From Oceanicoccus sp. KOV_DT_Chl (lineage in GTDB: Bacteria; Pseudomonadota; Gammaproteobacteria; Pseudomonadales; Dasaniaceae), in assembly GCF_900120175.1 (NCBI RefSeq), contig NZ_FQLF01000001.1:620001-684000 (forward strand): a DNA stretch of 64,000 nt, read 5' to 3'. The position numbers and the translations under genes were made by a program. Shown piece by piece: positions 39,416 through 48,663 of this stretch (the first letter of the stretch is position 1; the number at the start of each line of letters is the position of its first letter). Under the pieces are notes generated by a model. It made no database searches and was not told the DNA's origin. It was given only the letters and a program-made list of their open reading frames with translations.

Positions 39416-40567
39416 TTATACCAGGTGCAAACTTTTAGTATCGGCAACTGCCGTCCGTTTTCCTAGTTGTGCCTTAATGATGGTAATGACTTTTTCAGCA
39501 GTATGGCGATAGGTGGTCAACTTGCCACCATATAAGCTTAGTAAACAAGGGTGGTGACTGTCAGTGTGCAGAATACATTCCCGAGGACGAGAAAACGCGG
39601 GTGACCTTCCAATGGGTAGTACCCGTATACCAGCAAATTCATCGATAACGGTGAAGCTATTGTCTGGAAAATAATAGCGCACAGTGGTTAATAGATATTC
39701 CCGTTCCTGCTCAGATACCGCCACAGTTTTTGGATCGCCGTTAAAGTTTTGTTCAGTGGTGCCCAGCAAGCTATGTTCACCCCAGGGCAGTAAAAAAATA
39801 GCGCGTTGATCCTGTGGCGATTCTAGATAAAAAGCGTCTGTTGATATTCTTTCGCGTAAAATTAAATGGCTACCTTTAACCAGTTCGCATGCTAGCTGTT
39901 CAGTCGAAGGGGTAACGGATGTTAGTACTTGATTGACCCATGGGCCGCTACAGTTGACCACAAAGCTGCTCTGGATTTGGTTAAGGACTTCGCCTTCCTT
40001 TATCATTAGTTGGTAACCATCACTGTACTTTTCAATTCCAGTCACTGTTGCCGGGCAGCAAGTTTGCGCGCCTAGTGCTTGCGCTGAATCTACAACCGCC
40101 TGTGTTAGCTGCGTATCATTTGTCTGGCCGTCACTGTAACTAAATAGCGATTTTAGTCCTTTCTTTTTTAAACCAGGCGGGGGCGGGGTGCTCCAGCTAA
40201 ACCGTGACATTGAAGTAAACCCTGAAAGGATGGCATAGAGTGTTAAACCAAAAAATAGTTGCCAGGGCCTACGTGTAGTTGTTGAGTATACCGGTATATG
40301 AAAACGCAAAGGATGCGCTAATGATGGTGCCAGTCGTAATAGCCGGTTGCGTTCTTGCAGGCTTTCTCTGACCAGCCCCAGTTGCGCTGTTTCAAGATAC
40401 CGCAAGCCACCATGTAATAATTTGCTGGAGCGACTGGAAGTCCCTGCTGCCCAATATTGGTGCTCTATAATAAGCGTTTTATAACCCGCGGCAGCGGCAG
40501 CTTGTGCAACACCTGCGCCGTGAATGCCGCCGCCTATCACGACTACTTCGTACTGATTATCTGTCAT
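39416..40567 (-). CDS. Short GlpD-like FAD-dependent glycerol-3-phosphate dehydrogenase
   Basis: 383 residues. The FAD-binding motif is VVIGGGIHGAGVAQAAAAAGYKTLIIE. SSRSSKLLHGGLRYLE and QLGLVRESLQERNRLLRLAP are characteristic of GlpD, as are LLPWGEHSLLGTTEQN and SLYGGKLTTYRHTAEKV. E. coli GlpD has about 500 residues; this protein ends soon after GGKLTTYR and lacks the C-terminal DAO_C domain. The sequence after the stop shows no continuation in another frame that I can see, so it is a true short form. It should oxidise glycerol 3-phosphate or a related 2-hydroxy phosphate at the membrane. It is divergent from the antiporter gene. Confidence 0.85.
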   Translation of the reverse strand: MTDNQYEVVVIGGGIHGAGVAQAAAAAGYKTLIIEHQYWAAGTSSRSSKLLHGGLRYLETAQLGLVRESLQERNRLLRLAPSLAHPLRFHIPVYSTTTRRPWQLFFGLTLYAILSGFTSMSRFSWSTPPPPGLKKKGLKSLFSYSDGQTNDTQLTQAVVDSAQALGAQTCCPATVTGIEKYSDGYQLMIKEGEVLNQIQSSFVVNCSGPWVNQVLTSVTPSTEQLACELVKGSHLILRERISTDAFYLESPQDQRAIFLLPWGEHSLLGTTEQNFNGDPKTVAVSEQEREYLLTTVRYYFPDNSFTVIDEFAGIRVLPIGRSPAFSRPRECILHTDSHHPCLLSLYGGKLTTYRHTAEKVITIIKAQLGKRTAVADTKSLHLV

Positions 40568-40702
40568 TGCTGAGTATTCTCGGAGTAGTGCATCTATTCT
40601 AATATTCCAGTTTCAGGGAGAGTAGTAAATATTTTTTGCATAGCCTGAGAGATAGTGTAGTGTGCTTTGAAATATTAATAATGTTTTTGGAGCTGGCTTT
40701 CT

Positions 40703-42310
40703 GTGGTTGAAGTAATTGTAGTCATATTAGCGTTGCTGGCAGGCGTGCTGGCGCGAGGCGTTAACCTGCCTCCCATGGTCGGCTTTTTGGTCGCAGGGTT
40801 TACCTTAATCCCGCTGCAGCAATTTTGGCCAGAGATCACTGAAATTGATTTCAAACCACTGGTAAGCATTGGCGTTACGTTACTGTTGTTCTGTATTGGC
40901 TTGAAATTACAATTACAAACGCTGTTACGACCTTTTGTATGGGCGGTGACCTGTATTCATATGTCGTTGTTGATCGTACTGTGCTTCGCTTTACTGTTTG
41001 CACTTAAAAGCATGGGATGGGCATTGGTAGCCGGTTTAAGTATGGAGCAGAGTTTAACTATTGGCTTTGCTTTGAGCTTTTCTTCTACCGTGTTTGCCGT
41101 GAAAGTGCTGGAGAACCGTGGTGAGATGGCTTCCTTGCATGGTAAGGCGGCGATTGGCGTATTGGTTATGCAGGATATATTTGCTGTCGCATATTTATCG
41201 ATGATTTCCGGAACCACACCCTCAATGTTCGCGCCATTAGTGTTACTGCTAATTCCAGCTAAAAGTTTGTTGGTTGATCTTTTACGTCGTTGTGGGCACT
41301 CAGAACTGTTGGTGCTTGCCGGATTTGCCATTGCCTATGCTGGCTACGGTTTGTTTGAGGCTGTAGGTTTAAAAGGTGATTTAGGTGCGTTGTTTATTGG
41401 TGCAGTATTGGCCAGTTCGGATAAAGGCAAGGAATTAGCTAAATCGTTATTGACGATCAAGGATGTCTTGCTGATTGGATTTTTCTTGTCGATTGGCCAG
41501 TATGGACTTCCCTCTGGCGACGCGTGGTTGATGGCCTTGATGCTATTGGTGTTTGTTGTGTTGAAGCCCACGTTGTTTTTTGTGTTGTTTACCCGCTTTA
41601 AATTGCGTGCACAAACCTCTTTTTTTGGTGCGCTCGCACTTAATCATTACAGCGAATTCGGCCTCATTGTGCTTGCTATTGCCATGCAGCAAGGCGTATT
41701 GCCTGACACATGGGTAGTAATATTAGCGCTTTCATTATCATTAAGTTTTATTTTAAGTTCTTTGATTAATGTGCAAAGCGATAAGTTGTATGCGGGTTTA
41801 ACCAAGCAGCTACAGCATTTTGAAACCAGCAGTCGTGTAGCTGAGCAGCGCCCAATTGATATTGGTAACGCTGAAATTCTGGTAATGGGAATGGGGCGTT
41901 TGGGTACCGGTGTATATGATTATTTACATGCGGGATATAACGATACACTGGTTGGTTTTGAAGAGAGTTTAGTTAAAGTTAAAGAACATACCAAGGTAGG
42001 TAGACGGGTGTTAGTCGGTGATGCCAGTGATCGTGATTTATGGCAGCGCCTGTCTATCAGTCAGGTAAAGCAGATCTTTCTGGCGTTAAGTAATCATCGT
42101 GAAACTGTGCTGGTGACCAATCTATTGAGAGAGTCTGGCTATGACGGAGTTATTGCTGCGGTGGCTAAATTTGATGACAATCTTGAAGAATTAAAAGCAT
42201 TGGGCGTTATTGCATTTAATTTTTACTCGGAGGCGGGTGCAGGTTTTGCCGAGCATGTAGTTAATCATAAGGATTTTTGTTTGCTCTCGGAGCGCAGCCA
42301 AGCCTCCTGA
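40703..42310 (+). CDS. KefB/CPA2-type cation:proton antiporter with Rossmann domain
   Basis: 535 residues. About 12 TM helices (1-380) include LPPMVGFLVAGF, SIGVTLLLFCIGLKLQLQTL, FALSFSSTVFAVKVLENRGE and GKAAIGVLVMQDIFAVAYLS, the CPA2 core with its transport Asp. A soluble TrkA-N-like domain follows (ILVMGMGRLGTGVYDYL, about 392-520). The C-terminus is short, without a TrkA-C domain. Members exchange K+ or Na+ for H+ and can be gated by nucleotides or glutathione adducts. The start is GTG 40703, with GGAG 10 nt upstream. It is convergent with the SDR gene, 22 nt apart. Confidence 0.9.
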   Translation: MVEVIVVILALLAGVLARGVNLPPMVGFLVAGFTLIPLQQFWPEITEIDFKPLVSIGVTLLLFCIGLKLQLQTLLRPFVWAVTCIHMSLLIVLCFALLFALKSMGWALVAGLSMEQSLTIGFALSFSSTVFAVKVLENRGEMASLHGKAAIGVLVMQDIFAVAYLSMISGTTPSMFAPLVLLLIPAKSLLVDLLRRCGHSELLVLAGFAIAYAGYGLFEAVGLKGDLGALFIGAVLASSDKGKELAKSLLTIKDVLLIGFFLSIGQYGLPSGDAWLMALMLLVFVVLKPTLFFVLFTRFKLRAQTSFFGALALNHYSEFGLIVLAIAMQQGVLPDTWVVILALSLSLSFILSSLINVQSDKLYAGLTKQLQHFETSSRVAEQRPIDIGNAEILVMGMGRLGTGVYDYLHAGYNDTLVGFEESLVKVKEHTKVGRRVLVGDASDRDLWQRLSISQVKQIFLALSNHRETVLVTNLLRESGYDGVIAAVAKFDDNLEELKALGVIAFNFYSEAGAGFAEHVVNHKDFCLLSERSQAS

Positions 42311-42332
42311 ATAACGGTATTCTGCCTTGGCA

Positions 42333-43106
42333 TTAGCGTTGCGAAGAAATATTACCGCCATCAACCACCAGTTCCGTGCCTGTGATATAGCTCGCTTCAT
42401 CAGACAATAAAAATCTAACCGCAGTAGCGACTTCTCTGGGCTTGCCCAGGCGCCCCATCAAGATACGCTGCTCAAAAGCTTGTTGGATACTACTGTCATG
42501 ATCAATCGCTTGTTGAATCATTGGGGTTAAAATTTGACCGGGAGAGACGGCGTTAATTCGAATGTTGTAGCGGGCCAGATCATCGGCCAGCGCTCTATTA
42601 ATACCCAGCATTCCCGCTTTTGATGCACTGTAGCTGGGATTCAAGGCGTTACCTAAGGTGGCGTTTATCGAGGATATACTAACCACGCTGGCGCCAGTTG
42701 TTTTTTTCAGGTCGCTGAGTAGAGCTTTAATAAGAAACGGCCAGCTTCTTAAATTAATATCCAGTACGGTGTTCCATGTTGCTTCAGTAAGTTGTTCTAA
42801 CGGACAAACACCAGCTATACCTGCGGCGTGCACCAGTCCGCCAAATGTTCCCAAATGCTCTTGGCTAAGCGCGATGCCTTTTTCAATTTGTGCGAGGTCG
42901 GCAACGTCTACGGCCAAGCCGAAAGTGTTGACGCCGGTGTTGGTTTTGATACTGCTGGCTATGCTGTTGACTTTTTCACTATCCAAATCCCAAATAGCAA
43001 CAGGGCGGCCAACGTCTGCGAGTGCCTGGGCGCATGCTAAACCGATACCGGATGCCCCGCCAGTGATAATCACCGGGGAGTTTGGGCTGGATACTATTGA
43101 ATTCAT
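42333..43106 (-). CDS. Short-chain dehydrogenase/reductase (classical SDR)
   Basis: 257 residues. The cofactor motif GGASGIG (about 16-22) and an acidic residue after the second strand (IWDLDSEK) suggest NAD preference. Further motifs are HAAGIAG (NNAG variant), the catalytic Ser in VVSISSINA, YSASK (Tyr and Lys), and the closing ITGTELVVDGG. Each active-site residue is present. It oxidises or reduces a hydroxyl/keto group on an unknown substrate. It lies 124 nt downstream of the TonB receptor gene on the same strand, so it may belong to that TetR-linked unit. Confidence 0.9.
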   Translation of the reverse strand: MNSIVSSPNSPVIITGGASGIGLACAQALADVGRPVAIWDLDSEKVNSIASSIKTNTGVNTFGLAVDVADLAQIEKGIALSQEHLGTFGGLVHAAGIAGVCPLEQLTEATWNTVLDINLRSWPFLIKALLSDLKKTTGASVVSISSINATLGNALNPSYSASKAGMLGINRALADDLARYNIRINAVSPGQILTPMIQQAIDHDSSIQQAFEQRILMGRLGKPREVATAVRFLLSDEASYITGTELVVDGGNISSQR

Positions 43107-43230
43107 AGGGGCTAATCCTAATGCTGCGGTAATAACGTTGTTTAAAAAAGTCCCGGCACACGTTGTGATTGCCGTGTGCGGGACAGAAAGACTGTACGAT
43201 TAAATGAGACCTTATGTACAGCTGATGTAA

Positions 43231-45410
43231 TTAAAACTCATACACAATATCTACACCGTAACTACGTGGCTCACCGAACATTGCGCCAGGTACACCGGCA
43301 TTAAAATGCGCGATGTAATATTCTTCATCTTCCAGATTGCGTCCCCAGGCAGCTATCCGTAGATCTCCTTGTGGCATGGCAATATTAGATAAGCTAAGTC
43401 GCGCATTCAGCATGCCGTAGTCATCGGTGATATAGGTATCGGGGTTGATGCTGGAGCCAGAAAATTTCTCGTCCTGCCAGCTGTACCCAATAGTTGCTAC
43501 CAGGTCACCTATAGACAATTCCGGAAATTGGTATTCCAGATCGAGGTTGTAACTGTGTTTAGGAATATTCGTAAAGCGAAAATCATCAGCAATATCCTGA
43601 CCAGTCGCGTCGATGATTTCTTCATAGTCGGCATCGGTATAACCGTAATTCAGGTTTGCGGTTAAGCCTTCGACTAGCAGTGCGGTGACTTCCAGTTCAG
43701 CTCCCGCCATTTTGGCTTTACCAGCATTTAATACGTCGGTGATAGAGGGGTCGTTAATGTCTGATTGCACATTGATTTGAATATCATCGTAATCAGCTTG
43801 AAACAGTGCGGCGTTAATGCGTAAGCGGTTATCCCACCAGGTTGTTTTGGCGCCGATTTCATAAGACACTAATTCTTCAGGGTCAAAGCCCGCTTCAAAA
43901 TTGGCGATACTGCTTGCGCGCACATTGAACCCACCCGTTTTATAACCGCTAACAAATTTAGCGTAGAGGTTAACATCGTAACTATAATCATACGCGACGA
44001 TAAAACTGGGGCTGAAATTACTAAAGTCATTATCTCCCGTACCAGGTTGGCCGGGCGTTACGATTTGTGTGTCCAGAGATTCGCTGGTTTCGGCGATCTC
44101 TGCGTTGCGTTCGTCCCGTGACCACCGAGCGCCGACAGTAACGTGCAAACGCTCATCCAGAATTTCCGGGTATAGGTGGTTTGTCCAAACAGAGCGTAGG
44201 CGCGATTTTCAGTTTCCACATCGCGGTGACTAATAGTTCTGCGCGCTGGTACTGTGGTCAGATCCGTACTCTCCCCCTGTTCATAGAAATAGTAGATACC
44301 GGCGATATATTCTAGGCGGGTGTCCAGGGCGTCACCGACAATTTGCAGCTCTTGCGAAAGCTGATCCTGCTCAGCGTCGGTATTAGTAATGAAAATAGGG
44401 AAGGGCCCGTACACGCCGGTCATATAATCCTGATAGGTGTAGTTTTCCAATTCACGATAGGCCGTAATTGATCGCATTATCAGGCTGTCGTTGATTTCCC
44501 ACTCTACATTAATGCTGTGGCCACTGGAGATAACCGCATTGGCCTGGAGTTCGGAAACTGCTGCATTACCTTCATTACCGCGCGGGGTTGTCTGCGGGTA
44601 TAAGGGGACCGGTTGAATAAAGGCAGGTGTGTCGTCAATGTCGGAACGGTCATAGGTATAACGCACGCCAAGATTGTCAGTAGCCTGCCACAATGAGTCA
44701 AAACGGTAGGCTTCGCGGTCCTGGTCGCCAAAGCGATCCTCGCCAGTGCCGAGATTGTCGACAAAGCCATCTTTGGTAACGGTCAAGTAAGACAGTTTTA
44801 CCGCCAGTTGGTCATTGATCGGCGTGCTGAAACTGGTTTTGCTACGAAACAGGTCGCGATTGCCGACAGTCAACGCTTGTTTGAATTCTACGGCGTCGAG
44901 ATTGGGGTTAAGGGTGAGGAAATTTACCGCGCCTCCGGTAGCATTACGGCCGTACAAGGAGCCCTGGGGGCCGCGCAGTACCTCTATCCGCTCAATATCA
45001 CCGACCTCCATTGCCAAGCCTTGACTGCGTGCCATATAAACACCATCCAAATAGACGGCGACGCTAGGGTCTTGGGTGATTTGATCGTCGCTATTACCCA
45101 CGCCGCGGATATAAACCCTTGATGTAGTGGCGCTATTGGGGTGGGGTGTCAGTTGCATATTGGGCACATTGGCTTGCAAGTCAACCAGTGTGTTAATCCC
45201 CTTATTCTCGATACCGCTGGCACCAAATGCAGCGATAGAGACCGGGATATTCTGCACCGATTCTATTTTTTTCTGGGCGGTGACGACCAGCTCTTCTAGC
45301 ACCATTTCGCCTGAGCTGGCTGCTTGGGTGGCTAGCATAAGTCCACTTGCCGCTATGGTAGCAGCCCTGCTGGAACGCTTTTTAGTATAAGTATTGTCAT
45401 TAGTTATCAT
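43231..45410 (-). CDS. TonB-dependent outer-membrane receptor (one frameshift)
   Basis: About 726 residues after one repair. The signal region is followed by the TonB box-like LEELVVTAQKK and a plug domain (ESVQNIPVSIAAFGASGIENKGI to RGPQGSLYGRNATGGAVNF). The barrel ends in a terminal Phe (GVDIVYEF). Frame is lost near GG on the coding strand (plus 44166-44167); one extra base restores TTYTREILDERLHVTVGARW. The plug start SVQNIPVSI and the SLYGRNATGGAVN block are typical of the large proteobacterial class taking up siderophores, sugars or hydrophobic carbon sources. ATG 45410 is chosen over GTG 45422. Two palindromes lie directly upstream, divergent from a TetR gene. Confidence 0.88.
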
Positions 45411-45441
45411 TGGTTGCAGCACCTTTACTGATTAATTAATT

Positions 45442-45463
45442 TTCTACCTTCTCGCAGGTAGAA
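45442..45463. promoter_or_regulatory. Operator-like inverted repeat 1 (TetR/TonB intergenic)
   Basis: TTCTACCT-tctcgc-AGGTAGAA is a perfect 8-bp inverted repeat with a 6-nt spacer. Its core CTACCT-N6-AGGTAG is shared with the second palindrome, 36 bp away centre to centre. It lies 32 nt upstream of the TonB receptor ATG, so binding would block that promoter or leader. Confidence 0.75.
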
Positions 45464-45472
45464 TTTAGGGCT

Positions 45473-45504
45473 GACAAATCTACCTCCGTGCAGGTAGATT
45501 TGTC
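45473..45504. promoter_or_regulatory. Operator-like inverted repeat 2 (TetR/TonB intergenic)
   Basis: GACAAATCTACCT-ccgtgc-AGGTAGATTTGTC is a perfect 13-bp inverted repeat with a 6-nt spacer, sharing the core of the first palindrome. It lies 58 nt upstream of the TetR start. Length and symmetry fit a TetR dimer site controlling both divergent genes. Confidence 0.78.
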
Positions 45505-45562
45505 AATAGCCAATGTGTAATCTTTCGGGACCAAAAAAATTAAGGTTTTAAAAGGTTGATTG

Positions 45563-46177
45563 ATGACGGAAAGTGCTAGAACTGATCGCGGGAATGCGAC
45601 CAGAGAGAAAATTTTACAGGCCGCAGAGGAGGTATTTGCTACCCATAGCTTTGCCGCCTCCCGTTTAGAAGATGTGGCTATAGCTGTAGGTATTCGGCGG
45701 GCTTCATTGGTGTATTACTTCAAGAGTAAGCAGGAGCTTTATGAAGCCGTAGAGGCGCGAGTCTATCGAGCGATGATAGAGCTTACTGAGCAAAGGCTTA
45801 GTGGTATCAACAATAGTCAGCAAAAATTAATCACGATTTTAGATAGTTGGTTGGATTTTCAAGTGTCGCGGCCCACTGCCGGGCAGCTTATTATGCGTAA
45901 TATCGCGGATCAATATCCTAGCGATTTGGATCCTATCCGCTTCTCCGGTACTGCGCTCGCGTTGTGGGATACCACGATTCGTGAGGCGCAGGCAAAAGGT
46001 GAGGTCGCGGCAGTTGAGCCACAGCATTTGTTGCAAATTTTAGCCGGAGGAATTCTGCATTATGTCAATGAAAGCCATTTGCTAGGCAAGCAGCGCGAGT
46101 ATGACGTTAGTGATAATGTGCAACTGGAAAAATTCCGGGCACTTTTGCATCAGCTGCTTCGTGCGGTGTTTATTTAA
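45563..46177 (+). CDS. TetR-family transcriptional regulator
   Basis: 204 residues from ATG 45563, which has AAAGG 7 nt upstream; a TTG three bases earlier is less likely. The N-terminal DNA-binding domain has TREKILQAAEEVFATHSFAASRLEDVAIAVGIRRASLVYYFKSKQELYEAV, with a typical HTH at about 33-52. The C-terminal helical ligand domain is variable. It is divergent from the TonB receptor and SDR genes, with two matching palindromes between, so autoregulation and repression of uptake are likely. The inducer is unknown but is presumably the receptor's substrate or a derivative. Confidence 0.9.
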   Translation: MTESARTDRGNATREKILQAAEEVFATHSFAASRLEDVAIAVGIRRASLVYYFKSKQELYEAVEARVYRAMIELTEQRLSGINNSQQKLITILDSWLDFQVSRPTAGQLIMRNIADQYPSDLDPIRFSGTALALWDTTIREAQAKGEVAAVEPQHLLQILAGGILHYVNESHLLGKQREYDVSDNVQLEKFRALLHQLLRAVFI

Positions 46178-46190
46178 TTAATAAGACTAG

Positions 46191-46210
46191 GCTGCCAAAG
46201 CGCTGGCAGC
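46191..46210. terminator. Hairpin between convergent TetR and UspA genes
   Basis: GCTGCCA-aagcgc-TGGCAGC forms a 7-bp GC-rich stem exactly between two convergent genes. There is no U tract on either strand, so intrinsic termination is uncertain. Confidence 0.35.
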
Positions 46211-46222
46211 GCATGCACTGAT

Positions 46223-46621
46223 TCAACAAATTTTTACTAGCGAGACATCACATTTTGCATAATTCACCACGCCATTAGCTGTTGAGCCAAGCAGTGCTTG
46301 AATGCCTTTTTTGGAATGTGTCCCTAAAATAATTAAATCCGCTTTTCTCTTCTCGGCAAGCATGCAAATGTGATCATAAGGCTTACCCACCTTAATAATT
46401 TGATTCTTTTTGGGTACACCAAAAGCACTGGCAAGCTTATCAATTTTGGGAGAGATTTTTTCCGTTAACTCTTTTTGATAATCCCTTGGAAGCATAGAGT
46501 AGGGAATCACATGGATCACGATAAGTTTACTGTTACAAAGCTTGGAGAGTTTTGAGGCTTTTGCCAGAACCTCTTTTCCTTCGCTAGTTGCGTCAATTGC
46601 ACAAAGAATCGTTTTATACAT
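46223..46621 (-). CDS. Universal stress protein, UspA family
   Basis: 132 residues, a single Usp domain. The start is TILCAIDATSEGKEVLAKASKLSK. The ATP-site motif near the C-terminus reads GTHSKKGIQALLGSTANGVV, which fits G-x2-G-x9-G-S, so it probably binds ATP. Usp proteins act in stress survival in the cytosol. No sensor or regulator is adjacent. An 8-bp inverted repeat (CTTTACTA / TAGTAAAG, 46700-46724) lies about 80-100 nt upstream of its ATG and may be a control site. Confidence 0.88.
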   Translation of the reverse strand: MYKTILCAIDATSEGKEVLAKASKLSKLCNSKLIVIHVIPYSMLPRDYQKELTEKISPKIDKLASAFGVPKKNQIIKVGKPYDHICMLAEKRKADLIILGTHSKKGIQALLGSTANGVVNYAKCDVSLVKIC

Positions 46622-47158
46622 AATATATAACTCTCACAAGTTGTCCGTAATGGTTGGGTATGACCTGAATCCTTGCTGGCAGCACAATACAAACAATCGC
46701 TTTACTATACTGAACTTAGTAAAGAACTGTAGTATTGAAGATGATTATTTGCAATTCTGCATCGATAGGTGTGTAAAAGAGTATCAGTGTGTGGCTAGGA
46801 TACCCTGGCTTATGTTCACAGCACGTAATCCCTCCAGTCAGGGACAGCCCGTTAACTTTAGGTTCTCGCTAGCAGCCACATATTTGTACCTAAGCCAGAC
46901 GCTATAGTTAGCTGCTTTGCGCCTAGTGATTAGAATTGCAGCGTGGAGAACAACGAAGAGCTATACAATGAATTGCCTAAGAACCCAGCCCAAAAAACGA
47001 CGAGGCTTCAGTTAAAGGTGATGCAGTTTTGATAGTTGTGTGAGTGCTATCCCATTTTCTACTGCGCGGTGCCTTGCAAGGACATTTTTGCTGTACCTGA
47101 TATGAGAGCCTATGCATACTTATTATCTACTCAACTGTAGTGAAAGCAGGAAGTCCCT
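46622..47158. other. 537-nt region upstream of UspA and of a small unknown gene
   Basis: It holds the inverted repeat CTTTACTA-N9-TAGTAAAG at 46700-46724 and presumably the divergent promoters. An open frame on the plus strand here lacks a ribosome site and protein-like composition. No tRNA or other RNA gene is recognised. Confidence 0.35.
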
Positions 47159-47422
47159 ATGAAACTCGTATTTTCTCAAAACAGCATTTTTCATCTCTAT
47201 CGTTTAAGTGTCATCGTTGCGTCTAAAACCGGCAAAAAATACCGCTTGAGCAACGAGCAAGAACTGAATTCGTTAATTCGTTACTGTAACCGTTCAGAGA
47301 GTACCGATATCGCACGCCAGTATGATACCTTCTTACACTCTGTTGAACCTGAAATTCTTACAGAGATTGAAAAAATGACAGGCTTGTTGTTTCAAGAGGT
47401 TAGGTTGCGACTGGTTGGATAG
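47159..47422 (+). CDS. Small unknown cytosolic protein
   Basis: 87 residues. AGGAAG at 47148-47153 is 5 nt from ATG 47159, an excellent ribosome site. The sequence starts MKLVFSQNSIFHLYRLSVIVASKTGKKYRL and is mostly helical and charged with no signal peptide or TM helix. I do not recognise a family. Composition and ribosome site support a real gene. It stands alone on the plus strand, followed by two inverted repeats at 47477-47500 and 47515-47573. Confidence 0.55.
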   Translation: MKLVFSQNSIFHLYRLSVIVASKTGKKYRLSNEQELNSLIRYCNRSESTDIARQYDTFLHSVEPEILTEIEKMTGLLFQEVRLRLVG

Positions 47423-47476
47423 GGTATGGCCGCTGGTTTATGAAGTAAATTAATTAGCTTGGCCTGCTTGGCAATG

Positions 47477-47573
47477 TGGCACATATTTAAATCTGTGCCA
47501 GAGTATGCACGCAGAAAATCGCCTATTTCGCAACCTGTAGTACATAGAGTCAATTGAGGTGATAGGCGATTTT
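47477..47573. repeat. Two nested-scale inverted repeats in a 413-nt intergenic region
   Basis: The first is TGGCACA-N10-TGTGCCA (47477-47500). The second is AAAATCGCCTAT (47515-47526) paired with ATAGGCGATTTT (47562-47573), a perfect 12-bp arm with a 35-nt loop. They lie between a small unknown gene and an SBP gene. A terminator, a structured RNA or regulator sites are all possible. The rest of 47423-47835 shows nothing clear. Confidence 0.5.
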
Positions 47574-47835
47574 ATTAGTAAATATTGTTGCGCTGTTGAT
47601 TAAATCGCTTTTTAATCCCGTTCTGGACAGCGTTCACTGCTATCATTTCTTTCCCTGCTCCCCATTCATTTTTATCCTCCATTATATTTATCTATTGGCT
47701 TCTGTCAGCACCCAGCAGAATCAATAATGGCCTATGACAAGTGTGAAGTGGTAATAGTGTGATATATACTGCGGAAATATTGACGTCAATATGGCTATAG
47801 GTTCCAGCGTTAACCCACTATTGAGAAATAAGATA

Positions 47836-48663
47836 ATGTTACTGAAAGACACATTAAAGGCGGTGGTCCTGGTTGGTAGCCTGTGCGTCATTGTAGTGTC
47901 ACCGACCTTGGTTGCAGGTGAAGCGTTAATCATTGGTGGCAATGTTGCCTACGATGAGCCGCCACACAGTTGGGTGGACTCCTGTTCTGGTCAGATAACC
48001 GGGGCCAATCGAGTGGTGCTGGAAAGAGCTTTTACGAAAGCGGGGGTTGCAATTACCTTTGATAAACCGATACCAGTAAGCGAAAGTGCCTATCGAACGG
48101 TGATTTCACAAATTAACAATGGTGAAGTGGATGCGCTGAAAGCGTTGCCAAGGATTTCGCTGGGTAGCGACTTTTTATTTAGTAACGAGCCGGTCGCTAT
48201 GATCAAAGAGTCAATTGTCTTCCTTAAAAAGCATAAAAGTAAATTCAGTGAAGATCTGGCAAATGTCTCTGGCCTTAACGGTGTGGCAATGGAGTTGGGA
48301 GAAAACCGCCAGCAGTTGATTAAAAAATATGGTTGGAATGTGGCAGTTTATCAAGGCAATGATAAGCATCAGCTTATTACTCAACTTGAGTTGGGTAATT
48401 ATGACTACATTATTATGGGGACGCATAAATTTCATTTGCTACAGCGTGACTTTATTAAAAATGATAGTTTGCAGTCTATTGAGATCCATGACTTTTATCG
48501 TGAATTTTATTTTGTAGTGAAAAAGGAGAGTACGGCTGCCCGCTATCTCCCATTGATTGATAAAGAGCTTAAAGCCATGCGTGACAGTGGCTTTATTGAT
48601 TTTATCCAGAATAAATATCTGCAAATTTGGATTAATAAAAAAACCTGTGGTAACAATGACTGA
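47836..48663 (+). CDS. Periplasmic SBP_bac_3-type solute-binding protein
   Basis: 275 residues from ATG 47836, which begins a clean signal peptide (LLKDTLKAVVLVGSLCVIVVSPTLVAG); an earlier in-frame ATG at 47791 would add 15 residues before it. The mature part fits small amino-acid-type binding proteins: GGNVAYDEPPHSW at the first strand, GANRVVLERAFTKAG, ALPRISLGSDFLFSNEPV, and the closing AARYLPLIDKELKAMRDSGFIDFIQNKY. No ABC permease or ATPase is adjacent and no signalling domain is fused, so it may be an orphan sensor or act with distant transporter genes. It is alone on the plus strand. Confidence 0.75.
   Translation: MLLKDTLKAVVLVGSLCVIVVSPTLVAGEALIIGGNVAYDEPPHSWVDSCSGQITGANRVVLERAFTKAGVAITFDKPIPVSESAYRTVISQINNGEVDALKALPRISLGSDFLFSNEPVAMIKESIVFLKKHKSKFSEDLANVSGLNGVAMELGENRQQLIKKYGWNVAVYQGNDKHQLITQLELGNYDYIIMGTHKFHLLQRDFIKNDSLQSIEIHDFYREFYFVVKKESTAARYLPLIDKELKAMRDSGFIDFIQNKYLQIWINKKTCGNND

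Noticed and set aside
46542-46907. 121-codon plus-strand frame overlapping uspA
   Set aside because: It is antisense to uspA at its start, lacks a ribosome site and has random-looking composition.
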